Part shown: piece after piece, positions 1 to 8,449 of the stretch
Layout: each line of letters starts with the position of its first letter
How positions within the stretch are numbered: position 1 is the stretch's first letter
Source: Actinopolyspora lacussalsi
GTDB lineage: Bacteria; Actinomycetota; Actinomycetes; Mycobacteriales; Pseudonocardiaceae
Direction of reading: 5' to 3'
DNA length: 64,000 nucleotides
Assembly: GCA_030803735.1 (NCBI GenBank)
Contig: JAURUC010000001.1
Coordinates: forward strand, 4,593,501 to 4,657,500
The notes under the pieces: model-generated
Database searches by the model: none
Told to the model about the DNA's origin: nothing
The model's input: the letters and a program-made list of their open reading frames with translations, nothing else
Made by a program: the position numbers and the translations under genes

Positions 1-584
1 CCACCGACTACGTTTTCGCCGGTGACGCCGTCGAACCCTACGAGCCGACCGACGAGACCGGCCCGCGAAGCGTGTACGGCAGTACCAAGCTGGCGGGTGA
101 ACAGGCCGTGCTGGCCGCTCATCCCCGCGCCTGGGTGGTGCGCACCGCGTGGCTCTACGGCGCGCGGGGAGCGAACTTCGTCAGCGCGATGGCCCGGTTG
201 TGCGCCGAACGTGAGACCGTCTCGGTTGCCGAGGATCAGATCGGCTCACCGACCTGGACCGTCGACCTGGCCAGTGGGCTGCTGGAACTGGCCGACTCGG
301 TCGCGCGTCGGGACGAGCCCGCGGCGCGGGTGCTGCACTGCACCAACACCGGCAGCGTGAGCCGCTACGAGTTCGCCAGGGCGGTCTTCGAGGAGCTGGG
401 CGCCGATCCCGACCGAGTGCGTCCGGTCACCACGGCCGATGTTCCCCGGCCCGCACCCCGGCCCGCGTTCTCGGTGCTGTCCGATCGGCGGTGGACCGAG
501 GGCGGTCTCACTCCGCTGCGGCACTGGCGAGAAGCGCTGCGCGCGGCTTTCGAGCGGCACGGTGCCGTCTGGGGCGCGAGCTGA
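1..584 (+). CDS. rmlD: dTDP-4-dehydrorhamnose reductase, C-terminal part
   Basis: This is the last enzyme of dTDP-L-rhamnose synthesis; it reduces dTDP-4-keto-L-rhamnose with NAD(P)H. The window opens inside the gene (reading frame begins at base 3). The visible part starts at the TDYVFAG stretch, followed by the VYGSTKLAGE motif with the SDR-type Tyr and Lys, then the WLYG and DQIGSPTW segments typical of RmlD. About 193 residues are present; the Rossmann N-terminus is missing. The product would supply rhamnose for the wbbL-encoded transferase about 10 kb downstream. In mycobacteria the two genes are adjacent, so the gap here reflects inserted genes. Confidence 0.93.
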   Translation, partial: TDYVFAGDAVEPYEPTDETGPRSVYGSTKLAGEQAVLAAHPRAWVVRTAWLYGARGANFVSAMARLCAERETVSVAEDQIGSPTWTVDLASGLLELADSVARRDEPAARVLHCTNTGSVSRYEFARAVFEELGADPDRVRPVTTADVPRPAPRPAFSVLSDRRWTEGGLTPLRHWREALRAAFERHGAVWGAS

Positions 585-631
585 GTTCCGGGCACACGCG
601 GGGCTGTCGCGGCCGTGACGGCTGATCGTGC

Positions 632-1183
632 TCAGGAGGGTGGAGCACCCGCCAACGGGGTTCCGAACCACAGCAGTTCCGGAAGCGCCGCCAGCAGGCA
701 GAATCGTGCCACTCGGCCGGTGGCGGCGCTGGGCAGCCACACCGGCCACGGAACTCGCAGCATCCCGGCCGCTAGAACGACGGCGGCGAACGGTGGCACG
801 CCGATCAGGCCGCTGAGCAGCACCGTGCTCGCCCCGACGACGGGGTGTCGTCGGCACAACTCGCCCAATCGGCGCGGCCATCGCCACCCCTCGCGGCGAT
901 CGTCGCGGTTCAGCAGCCTCGGCAGCCGTACGGCACCCCGAGCGGCGAGATAGTGCACCGCCTTGCCCAGCAGCTGTCCCACCGCCGCCACCGGCCCCAG
1001 CACCCACCACGGTGGGCCGTGCTGGGTCAGCACCACCGAAACCAGGTACACCTCGGCGCTGAACACCGGTACCACCGCGGTACCCGCGCTCATCGCGAAC
1101 ACGCTCAGCGCCCAGAGCACCGTTCCTCCGCGAAGCGGATCCACCCGGTGTCCCGCCGAACCGTGCCGACACCCGGGGTTCAC
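632..1183 (-). CDS. Small VTT/DedA-like membrane protein
   Basis: A 183-residue integral membrane protein. I see hydrophobic stretches at about residues 22-45, 55-75 and 115-165, with a basic, soluble Arg/Asp-rich loop between (about 85-110). The layout (paired membrane helices, a GxxLGKAVHYLAARG-like stretch, then two tight helices) resembles the SNARE-associated/VTT (DedA, YqaA) family, whose members flip or move lipids across the membrane. The assignment rests on pattern only. The GTG start at 1183 is the furthest upstream; an internal GTG before LWALSV would shorten it by about 20 residues. It is convergent with rmlD. Confidence 0.6.
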   Translation of the reverse strand: MNPGCRHGSAGHRVDPLRGGTVLWALSVFAMSAGTAVVPVFSAEVYLVSVVLTQHGPPWWVLGPVAAVGQLLGKAVHYLAARGAVRLPRLLNRDDRREGWRWPRRLGELCRRHPVVGASTVLLSGLIGVPPFAAVVLAAGMLRVPWPVWLPSAATGRVARFCLLAALPELLWFGTPLAGAPPS

Positions 1184-1250
1184 TACTGACCACCTTCGGT
1201 GATCCTATCCGGCCCGAAGTCGTCGCGGTGCCGAATGTCGTGAGATCCAG

Positions 1251-2324
1251 TCAGGACCGCGCCAGTCGATAGGCCCGCATCGTGGCTTCGGCGCATCCCC
1301 GCCAGGTGAACCCGGCGGCGTGCCCGCGCGCCGCTTCCCGGGATTCGTGGTCCTCGGCCGACTCCACGGCCCGACGCAGTGCCGCGCGCAGTGCCGTGGC
1401 ACGTCCGTACGGAAACAGGTGGGCGTGACCCGCCGTTACTTCACGCAGCGCGGCGATGTCGCTGCACACCACGGGAACTCCGGCGGCCATCGCCTCCAGG
1501 ACCGGCAGACCGAACCCCTCGTCGCGCGAGGGGAGTACCAGTGCGGTGGCACCCGCCACCACACCGCGCAGCTCCTCCTCCGGCAGATAGCCGGTGCGCG
1601 TCACGCGCTCGGACGGCAGCGGGTTCTCCCCTCCAGTGCCGCTCGGACCCGCCACGACGAGTGGCGGCAGCGTCGGATCCAGTGCTTCCAGCAGTGTGGA
1701 CAGTCCCTTGCGTGGACCGTCCTCGCCCACGAAGAGCAGGTAGTTCTCCGGCAGTCCGTACTGTCGCCGTACCCGCGGGTCCGGTGGTCGCGACTCGAAC
1801 CACTCCGGATCCACCCCCAGCGGGGTCACCACCGTGCGCCGCGCACTGATCCCGAAACGTGCCACGACACGCTCGGCGACCGCCGAGGTCGGGGTGCACA
1901 CCACCCTCGCCCGTCGCACGGAGCGGGCCACCAGTCTCTCCCGTCCGTCACCGCTCACCCCGTTCGCGGATGTGTCCAGGAAGTCGAGATCGTGAACCGT
2001 GACGACCCCCGGCGTGCGTACCGTGGCGGGCTGTACGAAGTTCGTGCCGTGCACCACGTCGCCGCGCCCACCCAGTGGTTCGATCGGCGGGAACTCCGAA
2101 CGCGACCAGCACGCCGCCAGCATCCTGGCGGGAAGCGGCGGGCCGATCGCCCGGGTTCCCGCCGGGGCCGCCCCGCGCAGCGCGTACCAGCCACGAGCGG
2201 TCAGTCCCAGCAGCCGCACCCGTGTCTCGGGAAGCTCGGCCAGCGCCTCGCTCAGGCGGGCGGTGTAGCGCCCGATCCCGGTGCGCGTTCCCAGCAGTGG
2301 AGTTCCGTCCAGCACTATCCGCAC
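1251..2324 (-). CDS. Glycosyltransferase family 4
   Basis: A retaining GT-B glycosyltransferase. The N-terminal domain begins VRIVLDGTPLLG and contains the GIGRYT loop typical of GT4 mannosyl/rhamnosyl transferases. The C-terminal domain has FVGEDGPRKG, then PSRDEGFGLPVLEAMAAGVPVV, which holds the Glu pair that contacts the sugar nucleotide. I place the start at GTG 2324: it has an AGGGGA ribosome site and lies one base after the stop of the upstream gene, so the two are translationally coupled. An upstream reading frame continues to 2444, but its residues are not GT-like. Substrate unknown; probably a surface polysaccharide. Product 357 residues. Confidence 0.85.
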   Translation of the reverse strand: MRIVLDGTPLLGTRTGIGRYTARLSEALAELPETRVRLLGLTARGWYALRGAAPAGTRAIGPPLPARMLAACWSRSEFPPIEPLGGRGDVVHGTNFVQPATVRTPGVVTVHDLDFLDTSANGVSGDGRERLVARSVRRARVVCTPTSAVAERVVARFGISARRTVVTPLGVDPEWFESRPPDPRVRRQYGLPENYLLFVGEDGPRKGLSTLLEALDPTLPPLVVAGPSGTGGENPLPSERVTRTGYLPEEELRGVVAGATALVLPSRDEGFGLPVLEAMAAGVPVVCSDIAALREVTAGHAHLFPYGRATALRAALRRAVESAEDHESREAARGHAAGFTWRGCAEATMRAYRLARS

Positions 2325-2325
2325 G

Positions 2326-4851
2326 TCAGGAGTTTCCCCTGCCACGCAGCCGTTGTGCGGCGACTCGTCGCAGCCTGCCCGCCGCACGTTTGGTGACCTC
2401 GCGTATCCCGCCCCGATCCAGGTACTCGCGCAGCAGTCCGACATCCTCGCGCAGCGCCGCCGTCCTCGACTTCCGGGGTGTTCGCGTCAGCGGAGCACTG
2501 GCCGGTAGGCGGTCCGGAGCCGGACGCGGATCGCGGCAGAACTCCGTCAGCGGTCGCAGCGCCGTCTCCCAGGTGAACCGCTCGCGCACCCCGGCGATCC
2601 GCTCCTCACACCCCTGGATGAACGGCTCGTCGTAGAGCACCCGTTCCAGGGCGTTCGCCAGGGCATCCGGATCCTCGGCGGGGACCACCACGCCGAGCCG
2701 CTCGTCCCGCACCAGGTCGGCGAACGAGTCGCCGTCGGTGGTGACCACCGGCAGCCCCGCCCAGAGGTAGTCCAGCATCCTGGTGCGGAACGCGAAGGTG
2801 GTCTCGACGTGTTCGAAGTGCGTGGTGACTCCGCAGTCGGCGTCCAACAGGTAGTTCTGGCGCTGCTCGTACGGAACCCAGGTCTCGTTGAAGAAGACGT
2901 GCTTGTCGGTGAGCCCCAACCGATCGGACAGTTCCCTGGTCCGGTCCGCCATGCCCATCTCCGGGACGTCGGGATTGGGATGCCGCATCCCGAGGAAGAA
3001 CAACCGCAGTTCGGGGTGGTGCTCCGACAGCCGGTGCACCGCGTGCAGCAGGGTGAGCGGGTCGAACCAGCTGTAAACCCCACCCGCCCACAGCACGATC
3101 TTGTCCTCGGCCCCGATGCCCTCCCGCTGCCCGCGGATGCCCGGCCCGGTGCGAGTCGGCGGCCTGTTCGGCAGTCCGAACGGCACCACCGAGATCATCG
3201 ATCGCATGGTCGGATCGTCGTCGTAGACCGAGGGCGTGATTCTGCCCAGTGCGGCGAGGTGGCCCAGCCAGAAGTGCCGTTGCCGCTGCGAGGCGCAGAG
3301 GAAGAAGTCGCCGCGCCGCAGCTGCTTGTTGAGCACCTCGGTGGTGCCGCGCAGATCCGCGTCCCTGCGCTGCTCGTCGGTGTCCCTGCCCTGCTCCAGC
3401 AGTTCCAGGTGCATCGGATCGTAGATGTCGCAGACGACGATCGTGCCGGAGTCCTGCCGCCGAAGCGCGGGCACCATCTCCAGCACGTGCCCCTGCACCA
3501 CCACGATGTCCGCCCAGTCCACGTGCGACGGCAGGTCGCGCGGCGCGGCGCGCAGCACCGTGAAGTCCGCATCGACGGGGGCGACCTCGGCGTTGACGCT
3601 GATCAGCCGCACCTCGTGCTCCACGGCGAGCGCTTCCGCCGTGTGCCAGGCCCGGATGGCGGGACCCGCCATCCGTTCGGTGATCGCGTCCCCGGTCAGC
3701 ACCGCGATCCGGCGCGAGCCCCCGAAGACGGTTTCCAGTTCGAAGGCCTCCACCAGCGCGTCGTGCGCCGCGAGGTAACGCGGTAGCGGATAGGCGGGTT
3801 CCATCGCTTTGCGCAGCAGCGGAACCAGGTCGGCGTCCGAGCGGACCCGCTCGCGCTGCTCGACCTCGCGGGCGCGGTTGAACTCGGGCAGCAGATCGAC
3901 GAACCGGTCGATGGCCAGCACCCCGGCCAGGGCCTGTCGGTCGACGGGGACGGGTGTTTCGTCCTCGCGCGGATCGGCGGGCCTGCGGTCCAGTTCCAAC
4001 TGGTGCGGATCCAGTTCGCCGCGCGCGGTCGACCTGCGCACGCTCAACGCGAGCGCGGCGGGCAGCGCACGCGCCAGGGTCGCCTCGGAGACGTTCTTGT
4101 ACAGCGCGGCCAGGGCGTTGCGTTCCAGCAGGTAGTGCTCGCGTGCCGAACTCACCGCGGCCATCGACTCGTGGTGCCGGTGGTAGGCCACCGAGGTCGG
4201 TTCGTAGCGCACCCGCCAGCCGCGCAGGTTCAGCCGCCACCCCAGGTCCACGTCCTCGTAGAACATGAAGAACCGCTCGTCGAACCCGCCGAGCGCTCGG
4301 AAGAGCTCGGCGCGCACGAACAGCGAGGAACCGGTGCCGAACAGCACGTCGCGGGCGCCGTCGTGACTGCCGTCGTCGAGCTCGCCCGCGTGGCGCTTGT
4401 AGCCCATGCCGAACCAGGTCAGCCCCCCGTCGACGAAGTCGATCCGGCTGCCCTGCCAATCCAGCACCTTGCCCGCCACGGCCCCCACCGTCGGTTCGGC
4501 TCGCAGCACCTCGACCGCCGCGCGCGACCACTTCGGGTCCGGTACCGCGTCGTTGTTGAGGAACGCCAGCACGGTGCCGTTCGCTTCCCGGGCTCCCAGG
4601 TTGCAGCCGCCCGCGAATCCCAGGTTCTCCCGGGAGGTCAGCAGTTTCACCCCGTCGAGAGCACCGAGCCGTTCCGCGTTCTCGGTCGAACTCTCGTTGT
4701 CCACGCAGATGAGTTCGAGTCTGTCGGGTGGGTAGTCCAGTTCCCGTGCCGCGTTCAGGCAGGTGATGGTGCTCTCGGTGCCGTGGTAGTTGACGGTGAT
4801 CACCGACACCATTGGCAGCTCGGCACTGTTCCCGGGGTCAGCCACGTCCAC
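2326..4851 (-). CDS. Two-domain glycosyltransferase (GT2 fused to GT4)
   Basis: An 841-residue fusion. Residues about 14-300 form an inverting GT2 domain: VSVITVNYHG start, the FLNNDAVPDP metal-binding motif, GSSLFVRAELF and the FMFYEDVDLGWRLNLRGW acceptor-site motif. After a linker, residues about 370-780 form a GT-B (GT4-like) domain with a VVQGHVLEM region, WAGGVYSWFDP, and a C-terminal LPVVTTDGDSFADLV segment. Two transferase activities on one chain suggest sequential addition of two sugars to a growing polymer. It is followed at one base distance by the GT4 gene ending at 1251, forming a two-gene operon. Acceptor and donor are not deducible from the sequence. Confidence 0.85.
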   Translation of the reverse strand: MDVADPGNSAELPMVSVITVNYHGTESTITCLNAARELDYPPDRLELICVDNESSTENAERLGALDGVKLLTSRENLGFAGGCNLGAREANGTVLAFLNNDAVPDPKWSRAAVEVLRAEPTVGAVAGKVLDWQGSRIDFVDGGLTWFGMGYKRHAGELDDGSHDGARDVLFGTGSSLFVRAELFRALGGFDERFFMFYEDVDLGWRLNLRGWRVRYEPTSVAYHRHHESMAAVSSAREHYLLERNALAALYKNVSEATLARALPAALALSVRRSTARGELDPHQLELDRRPADPREDETPVPVDRQALAGVLAIDRFVDLLPEFNRAREVEQRERVRSDADLVPLLRKAMEPAYPLPRYLAAHDALVEAFELETVFGGSRRIAVLTGDAITERMAGPAIRAWHTAEALAVEHEVRLISVNAEVAPVDADFTVLRAAPRDLPSHVDWADIVVVQGHVLEMVPALRRQDSGTIVVCDIYDPMHLELLEQGRDTDEQRRDADLRGTTEVLNKQLRRGDFFLCASQRQRHFWLGHLAALGRITPSVYDDDPTMRSMISVVPFGLPNRPPTRTGPGIRGQREGIGAEDKIVLWAGGVYSWFDPLTLLHAVHRLSEHHPELRLFFLGMRHPNPDVPEMGMADRTRELSDRLGLTDKHVFFNETWVPYEQRQNYLLDADCGVTTHFEHVETTFAFRTRMLDYLWAGLPVVTTDGDSFADLVRDERLGVVVPAEDPDALANALERVLYDEPFIQGCEERIAGVRERFTWETALRPLTEFCRDPRPAPDRLPASAPLTRTPRKSRTAALREDVGLLREYLDRGGIREVTKRAAGRLRRVAAQRLRGRGNS

Positions 4852-5044
4852 CAGACTGCCCTATCGGGTGAGTACCGCTTCGCGCAGGCACCCGGTGGCG
4901 GGTGTCCGCTGTCGGGCGTCCGCTGTCCGGAATGACTCGTTCCGCCCAACACGGCGTCACTCGTCTGGTGTCATGTCGCTGTGAACCGCTCCGTAGTATC
5001 CGAACGACTTCGGAGCACGACCGGGTGAAAGGACGACGGGAAAA

Positions 5045-5502
5045 GTGAGCACACCTTCCGATCCGGACGAGATGCTGGCCGGCTTCCGGCAGCAGATCCA
5101 GGACAAGATGCAGCAGGCGCAGCGCATCCAGGACGCGGCTTCGGCGGTGTCGGGCGAGGCGAGCAGTGGGACGGTTCGGTGCGGGTGACCGTCGACCAGA
5201 ACGGCAACATGTCCGATCTGCGGCTGGAGGACGATGCGCTGCGACAGCGCCCCGAGCAGCTGTCCGAGACGATCCTGACCACGGTGCGTTCGGCGCAGGC
5301 GCAGCTCACGGATCGGATGCGGGAAGCGATGGAACCCGTGCTGGGGCAGGACAGCGAGACGATGGATTCGGTGCTGTCCGGGATGCGCGACCGGTTTCCG
5401 GTGGAACCGGAGCAGGGGGACGCCGCGTCCACTCGTGGCGGACGGGGCTCCGGCGAGGAGCAGTACGACGAGTACGACTGGCTGAACCAGCGCAGGAGGT
5501 GA
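5045..5502 (+). pseudogene. YbaB/EbfC-family protein, apparent one-base frameshift
   Basis: Read from GTG 5045, the first 40 codons give a YbaB-type N-terminus (DEMLAGF, then a Gln-rich coiled helix), but the frame ends at a TGA within 150 bases. The remainder of the family fold (DGSVRVTVDQNG, then a long amphipathic helix and an acidic tail) lies in the next frame, from about 5170 to the stop at 5500-5502. One extra G in the GGG run at 5168-5170 would join them into a 152-residue protein (...SGEASSGDGSVRVTV...). So it is either a sequencing/assembly slip, a real loss of function, or recoding. YbaB proteins bind nucleoid DNA; in actinomycetes they often precede T7SS substrate genes, as here. 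Confidence 0.8.
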
Positions 5503-5505
5503 ACC

Positions 5506-5838
5506 TTGGGAGAACAGCGTTTCGACGTCAACACCGACGAGATGCGCGCGCACGCGCAGCACCTGCAGCAGGTGACCGACCGGATCGGCACGGCGCAGGA
5601 CGCCGCTGGTGAGGTCTCGCTGAACGGCACGGACGCGTACGGGCTGCTGTGCAGCCCCATCCTCACCCCGTTGATCGGTGCGATCGAGGTGCAGGGCATG
5701 GCGACCATCGCGACCGCCAACGCGGCGGTGGAGGCCACGGCCGCCGGGATCGAGGGAGCGGCGGAGACCTACGACGCCGTGGATCAGCACGTCTCCGAAC
5801 TGCTGGAATCGGTGCGCAACGAGTTGGGGGAGATCTGA
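5506..5838 (+). CDS. EspC-like T7SS-associated small protein
   Basis: A 110-residue helical protein of the EspC/WXG-like group (ESX secretion-associated, DUF2580 type). The TTG start at 5506 is fixed by an AGGAGG site at 5494-5499 that overlaps the end of the ybaB frame. The N-terminus FDVNTDEMRAHAQHLQQVTDRI is the usual opening helix. Near the C-terminus the sequence TYDAVDQH contains YxxxD, the general T7SS export signal. It overlaps nothing but is spaced by one base from the next gene, whose product has a WxG turn; the pair would form the secreted heterodimer. The substrate role is inferred from family and motif. Confidence 0.75.
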   Translation: MGEQRFDVNTDEMRAHAQHLQQVTDRIGTAQDAAGEVSLNGTDAYGLLCSPILTPLIGAIEVQGMATIATANAAVEATAAGIEGAAETYDAVDQHVSELLESVRNELGEI

Positions 5839-5839
5839 C

Positions 5840-6772
5840 GTGAGCCAGGACAACCCGCTGGTCGAGGCGGAGCCGGATTCCCAGATGTGGGAGGACGGCC
5901 TCATGGTCGTCGATTTCGCCGTCGATTCCTGGCGCGCGGTAAAGAATGAGGACTGGGGCGAAGCCGCCATCACCGGCGGCGCCGCCGCTGTGGACGCTCT
6001 CGCCACCGTGGCCAATCCGTTCGACGCGCTGTTGACCTCCACCTTCGCCTGGATGATGGAACACGTCTGGCCGTTACCGGACATGCTGGACTCGCTGGCG
6101 GGCAACCACGACCAGGTGCAGGCCAACGCCCACACCTGGGCCAACATCTCGGACGAATTGCAGCAGGCAGCGACGGAGATGCAACAGGCGGTCGACACCG
6201 ACACGGCAGGCTGGCAGGGACCGGCCGCCGAGTCGTACCGGATGTTCGGCTCCGGCGAGGCCAAGCTCATCGAGGGAGCCGCGGAATCGGCCAGGGCGGT
6301 TGGCGCGGCGGTTTCCGGCGCTGGAACGGCCATCCTGATCGTCCGCACCACCGTGCGGGACATGATCGCCTCGGCCATGTCCGAACTGGTCACCTATCTG
6401 GTGCGGTCCTCGGCCGCAGCCGGTCTCTCGCTCGGTGCGCTCACCCCGCTGCTCATCGCCGACGGCATCCGGATCGTCGCGAAGTGGGCCAGCAGGGTCT
6501 CCGAATGGCTGGACAAGATCGTCCGGGCCTTCCGGCAGCTGGCCGAGATCGTGGGCAAGGTCAAACCACTGCTGACCAAGGTGGACGAGTTGTTGCAGCT
6601 GGATTCGCGGATCGGGGGTGGTATCCAGAAGTGGGCGAGAAACCGTTCGTTGTCCGATCTGACCCGTGGGCAGGAGATCGCTCGCAACACCGCCGCGATC
6701 GGTGCCACGGCTGACGATCAGGACTACGCGGAGCACGAGATGGGCAAGCACGATCACACCGACGGTGCGTGA
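5840..6772 (+). CDS. WXG-type T7SS effector candidate
   Basis: A 310-residue protein beginning at GTG 5840, one base after the preceding stop. An acidic N-terminus is followed by a helical region with alanine/glycine segments. At about residue 125-135 is the TAGWQGPAAESY turn, a classic WxG motif between two long helices (WXG100-like). Residues about 155-205 are hydrophobic (AVGAAVSGAGTAILIV and LSLGALTPLLIADGI), possibly membrane-active. The C-terminus is a charged helix ending in a His/Asp-rich tail. It has no recognisable catalytic motif. Paired with the EspC-like gene upstream and a two-TM protein downstream, it looks like a T7SS-exported effector, but its target is unknown. Confidence 0.6.
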   Translation: MSQDNPLVEAEPDSQMWEDGLMVVDFAVDSWRAVKNEDWGEAAITGGAAAVDALATVANPFDALLTSTFAWMMEHVWPLPDMLDSLAGNHDQVQANAHTWANISDELQQAATEMQQAVDTDTAGWQGPAAESYRMFGSGEAKLIEGAAESARAVGAAVSGAGTAILIVRTTVRDMIASAMSELVTYLVRSSAAAGLSLGALTPLLIADGIRIVAKWASRVSEWLDKIVRAFRQLAEIVGKVKPLLTKVDELLQLDSRIGGGIQKWARNRSLSDLTRGQEIARNTAAIGATADDQDYAEHEMGKHDHTDGA

Positions 6773-6848
6773 GATGTGAAGCTTTCATCGGCCGTGGTGG
6801 TTCTTCGCAGCTCAAGGAAAAGTCACCCGGCCAGTTCTGGGAGAAATC

Positions 6849-7367
6849 GTGCGTGTTGTTCGTTTCGTCCGTGACGTGTTGCTGGTGCCGATCGGGGTGG
6901 CGCTGCTTCTGTCGGTGATTTTCGTGGTGATCCCGTTGTTCGGCATCGGGGTTGCCGGTTCGGAGGTGACGGCTCGTGGTACGGCTGTGGCGCAGCAGTG
7001 CCGGTTCGCCGGTCCGATCACGGAGTCGGACGCTCCGGAGCGGGGCAGCATCGTCGGTTTCGGTTACATCTGTCAGGCGCGGGTGACCTGGCGGGACGGC
7101 ACCACGGAGATGTGGGAGGTCTCGGGTTCGCAGCTCAAGCCCGGCGATGTCGGTGAGGAGGTCGCGGTGGTCCGGCGGGCCATCGCCGACGGTGGTGCCG
7201 GTACCACCAGCACTCGTCCGGAGGTGTTCCGGGCCGATTACGAGCCGAACAGGTGGCTCGGGGTGCCTGTGATGCTGGCCGTGGGCATGCTCGGATTCAT
7301 GGTGGGAGTGCCCGCCTGTGTCCGGCTCTACCGGATGTTCAGTTCCAAGGAGCCCGCCGAAACCTGA
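6849..7367 (+). CDS. Two-TM membrane protein of the T7SS-type module
   Basis: A 172-residue protein with one transmembrane helix near residues 8-38 and a second near 135-160, separated by an extracytoplasmic domain of about 95 residues with two cysteines (QQCRFAGP and YICQAR) that could pair. The fold resembles small actinobacterial membrane proteins of the DUF3592/DUF6346 kind. It lies 76 bases after the WXG-type gene. By position it could be a membrane partner or an immunity protein for that gene product; nothing in the sequence proves this. The start is GTG 6849. Confidence 0.65.
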   Translation: MRVVRFVRDVLLVPIGVALLLSVIFVVIPLFGIGVAGSEVTARGTAVAQQCRFAGPITESDAPERGSIVGFGYICQARVTWRDGTTEMWEVSGSQLKPGDVGEEVAVVRRAIADGGAGTTSTRPEVFRADYEPNRWLGVPVMLAVGMLGFMVGVPACVRLYRMFSSKEPAET

Positions 7368-7368
7368 T

Positions 7369-7382
7369 TTCCCGGCCGGGAA
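7369..7382. terminator. Perfect 14-base palindrome between convergent genes
   Basis: TTCCCGGCCGGGAA lies directly after the stop of the gene ending at 7367 and 16 bases before the end of the minus-strand gene at 7399. A G/C-rich palindrome in this place may end both transcripts. It has no T-run, which is common for actinomycete hairpins. Confidence 0.45.
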
Positions 7383-7398
7383 GGCGGGCCTCCGTCCC

Positions 7399-8364
7399 TC
7401 ACTTCCCGGCCCAGCTCCGCCAGATGTGGCGGCGAGCGACGGCACACACCTCGGTGATCCTGCGTCGCTGCCGCAGGGTCGTCGGTGCCCGCGCGGCCAC
7501 TTCCGCCAGCACTCCCAGCCGCAGCGACACCCGGAAGTTCGCCGCGTGCGGGACTGGCCGCTGTCGCAGTCCGCGCCAGGGCAGCGCGAGGGTGATCGCG
7601 CCGAACCGCAGCAGTTCCCGCAGGGCGATCTCCACGGGCGCACAGCGCAGCAGCGTCAGCAGCCGGTTGCGCTCGTTCCAGCGGTGGAACCGTGCCGACC
7701 CCGGTGCTGATGAGCAACCGTGCCAGTGCTCGCAGCTCGCGGCGGTCCGCGTGATCCCGTACCCGGCCAGCCGCAGGCGCCAGGAGGTGTCGGTGTCCTC
7801 GTAGTAGCAGAAGTAGTCGGCCGGGATGCCGCCGACCGTCGAGAGCGCCGAGGCGCGCAGCAGGGCCGCCCCGCCGCAGAACCCGAACACCTCGTCCCCG
7901 GTACCGACGTTGTCCGCTGCCACGGTGCTGTCCTCCGCCACGGTGTCGGCGCCGTACCCCGTGCCGGTCAGCCGCACCCCTTGGGAGAGGGGACCTCGCC
8001 GGTTCCACAACCGGCTCGTCGCCGCACCGACACCCGCATCGCGGTCCAACGAATCCTCCAGTGTGGACAGCCAGTCCGCTTCCGGTGCGGCGTCGTCGTT
8101 GAGCCAGCCGAAGTAGGGTGTCCGCACCAGCGGGAAGGCAGCCGCGAGACCGCCCGCATAGCCGAGGTTGCGGGGTAGCCGGAGAACCTCGGGAGCCGAG
8201 GGGTGCCGGGCCAGCAGTTCGCTCGTGCCGTCGTCGGAGGCGTTGTCCACCACCAGCAGCCGGTGGTTGCGCTGCCGGGAGAGCGCGTCCAGGCACGCTC
8301 CGATGTGCTCGGCACCGCGCCAGGTCACCACCACGATCGTGCTGCGGGCCTGCTCCACGGTCAT
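7399..8364 (-). CDS. Glycosyltransferase family 2
   Basis: A 321-residue GT-A fold inverting transferase. Visible motifs: STIVVVTWRG at the start, VVDNASDDGT, GYAGGLAAAF, FGWLNDDAAPEADW (the DxD-like metal site), and YFCYYEDTDTSWRLRLAGYG, the acceptor-side ED motif shared with rhamnosyl- and galactofuranosyl-transferases. The basic C-terminal tail (after residue about 230) lacks a clear membrane helix. The gene is single on the minus strand, divergent from the GT4 gene at 8450 with 85 bases between them. The acceptor is unknown; the context suggests cell-wall or capsule polymer synthesis. Confidence 0.82.
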   Translation of the reverse strand: MTVEQARSTIVVVTWRGAEHIGACLDALSRQRNHRLLVVDNASDDGTSELLARHPSAPEVLRLPRNLGYAGGLAAAFPLVRTPYFGWLNDDAAPEADWLSTLEDSLDRDAGVGAATSRLWNRRGPLSQGVRLTGTGYGADTVAEDSTVAADNVGTGDEVFGFCGGAALLRASALSTVGGIPADYFCYYEDTDTSWRLRLAGYGITRTAASCEHWHGCSSAPGSARFHRWNERNRLLTLLRCAPVEIALRELLRFGAITLALPWRGLRQRPVPHAANFRVSLRLGVLAEVAARAPTTLRQRRRITEVCAVARRHIWRSWAGK

Positions 8365-8449
8365 GTCCGCAGCCTATCGCCTCGGTCCGATCACGGATGT
8401 GGTTGTCTGACGGGCAGCGGTCGGTGAAACGTGCGGACTGGGGGCGGCT

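Noticed and set aside
4957..6393. Long minus-strand open frame opposite the ybaB and T7SS-type genes
   Set aside because: It is antisense to genes with clear family motifs; its product is Ser/Arg-rich low complexity, as expected for the complement of high-GC codons.
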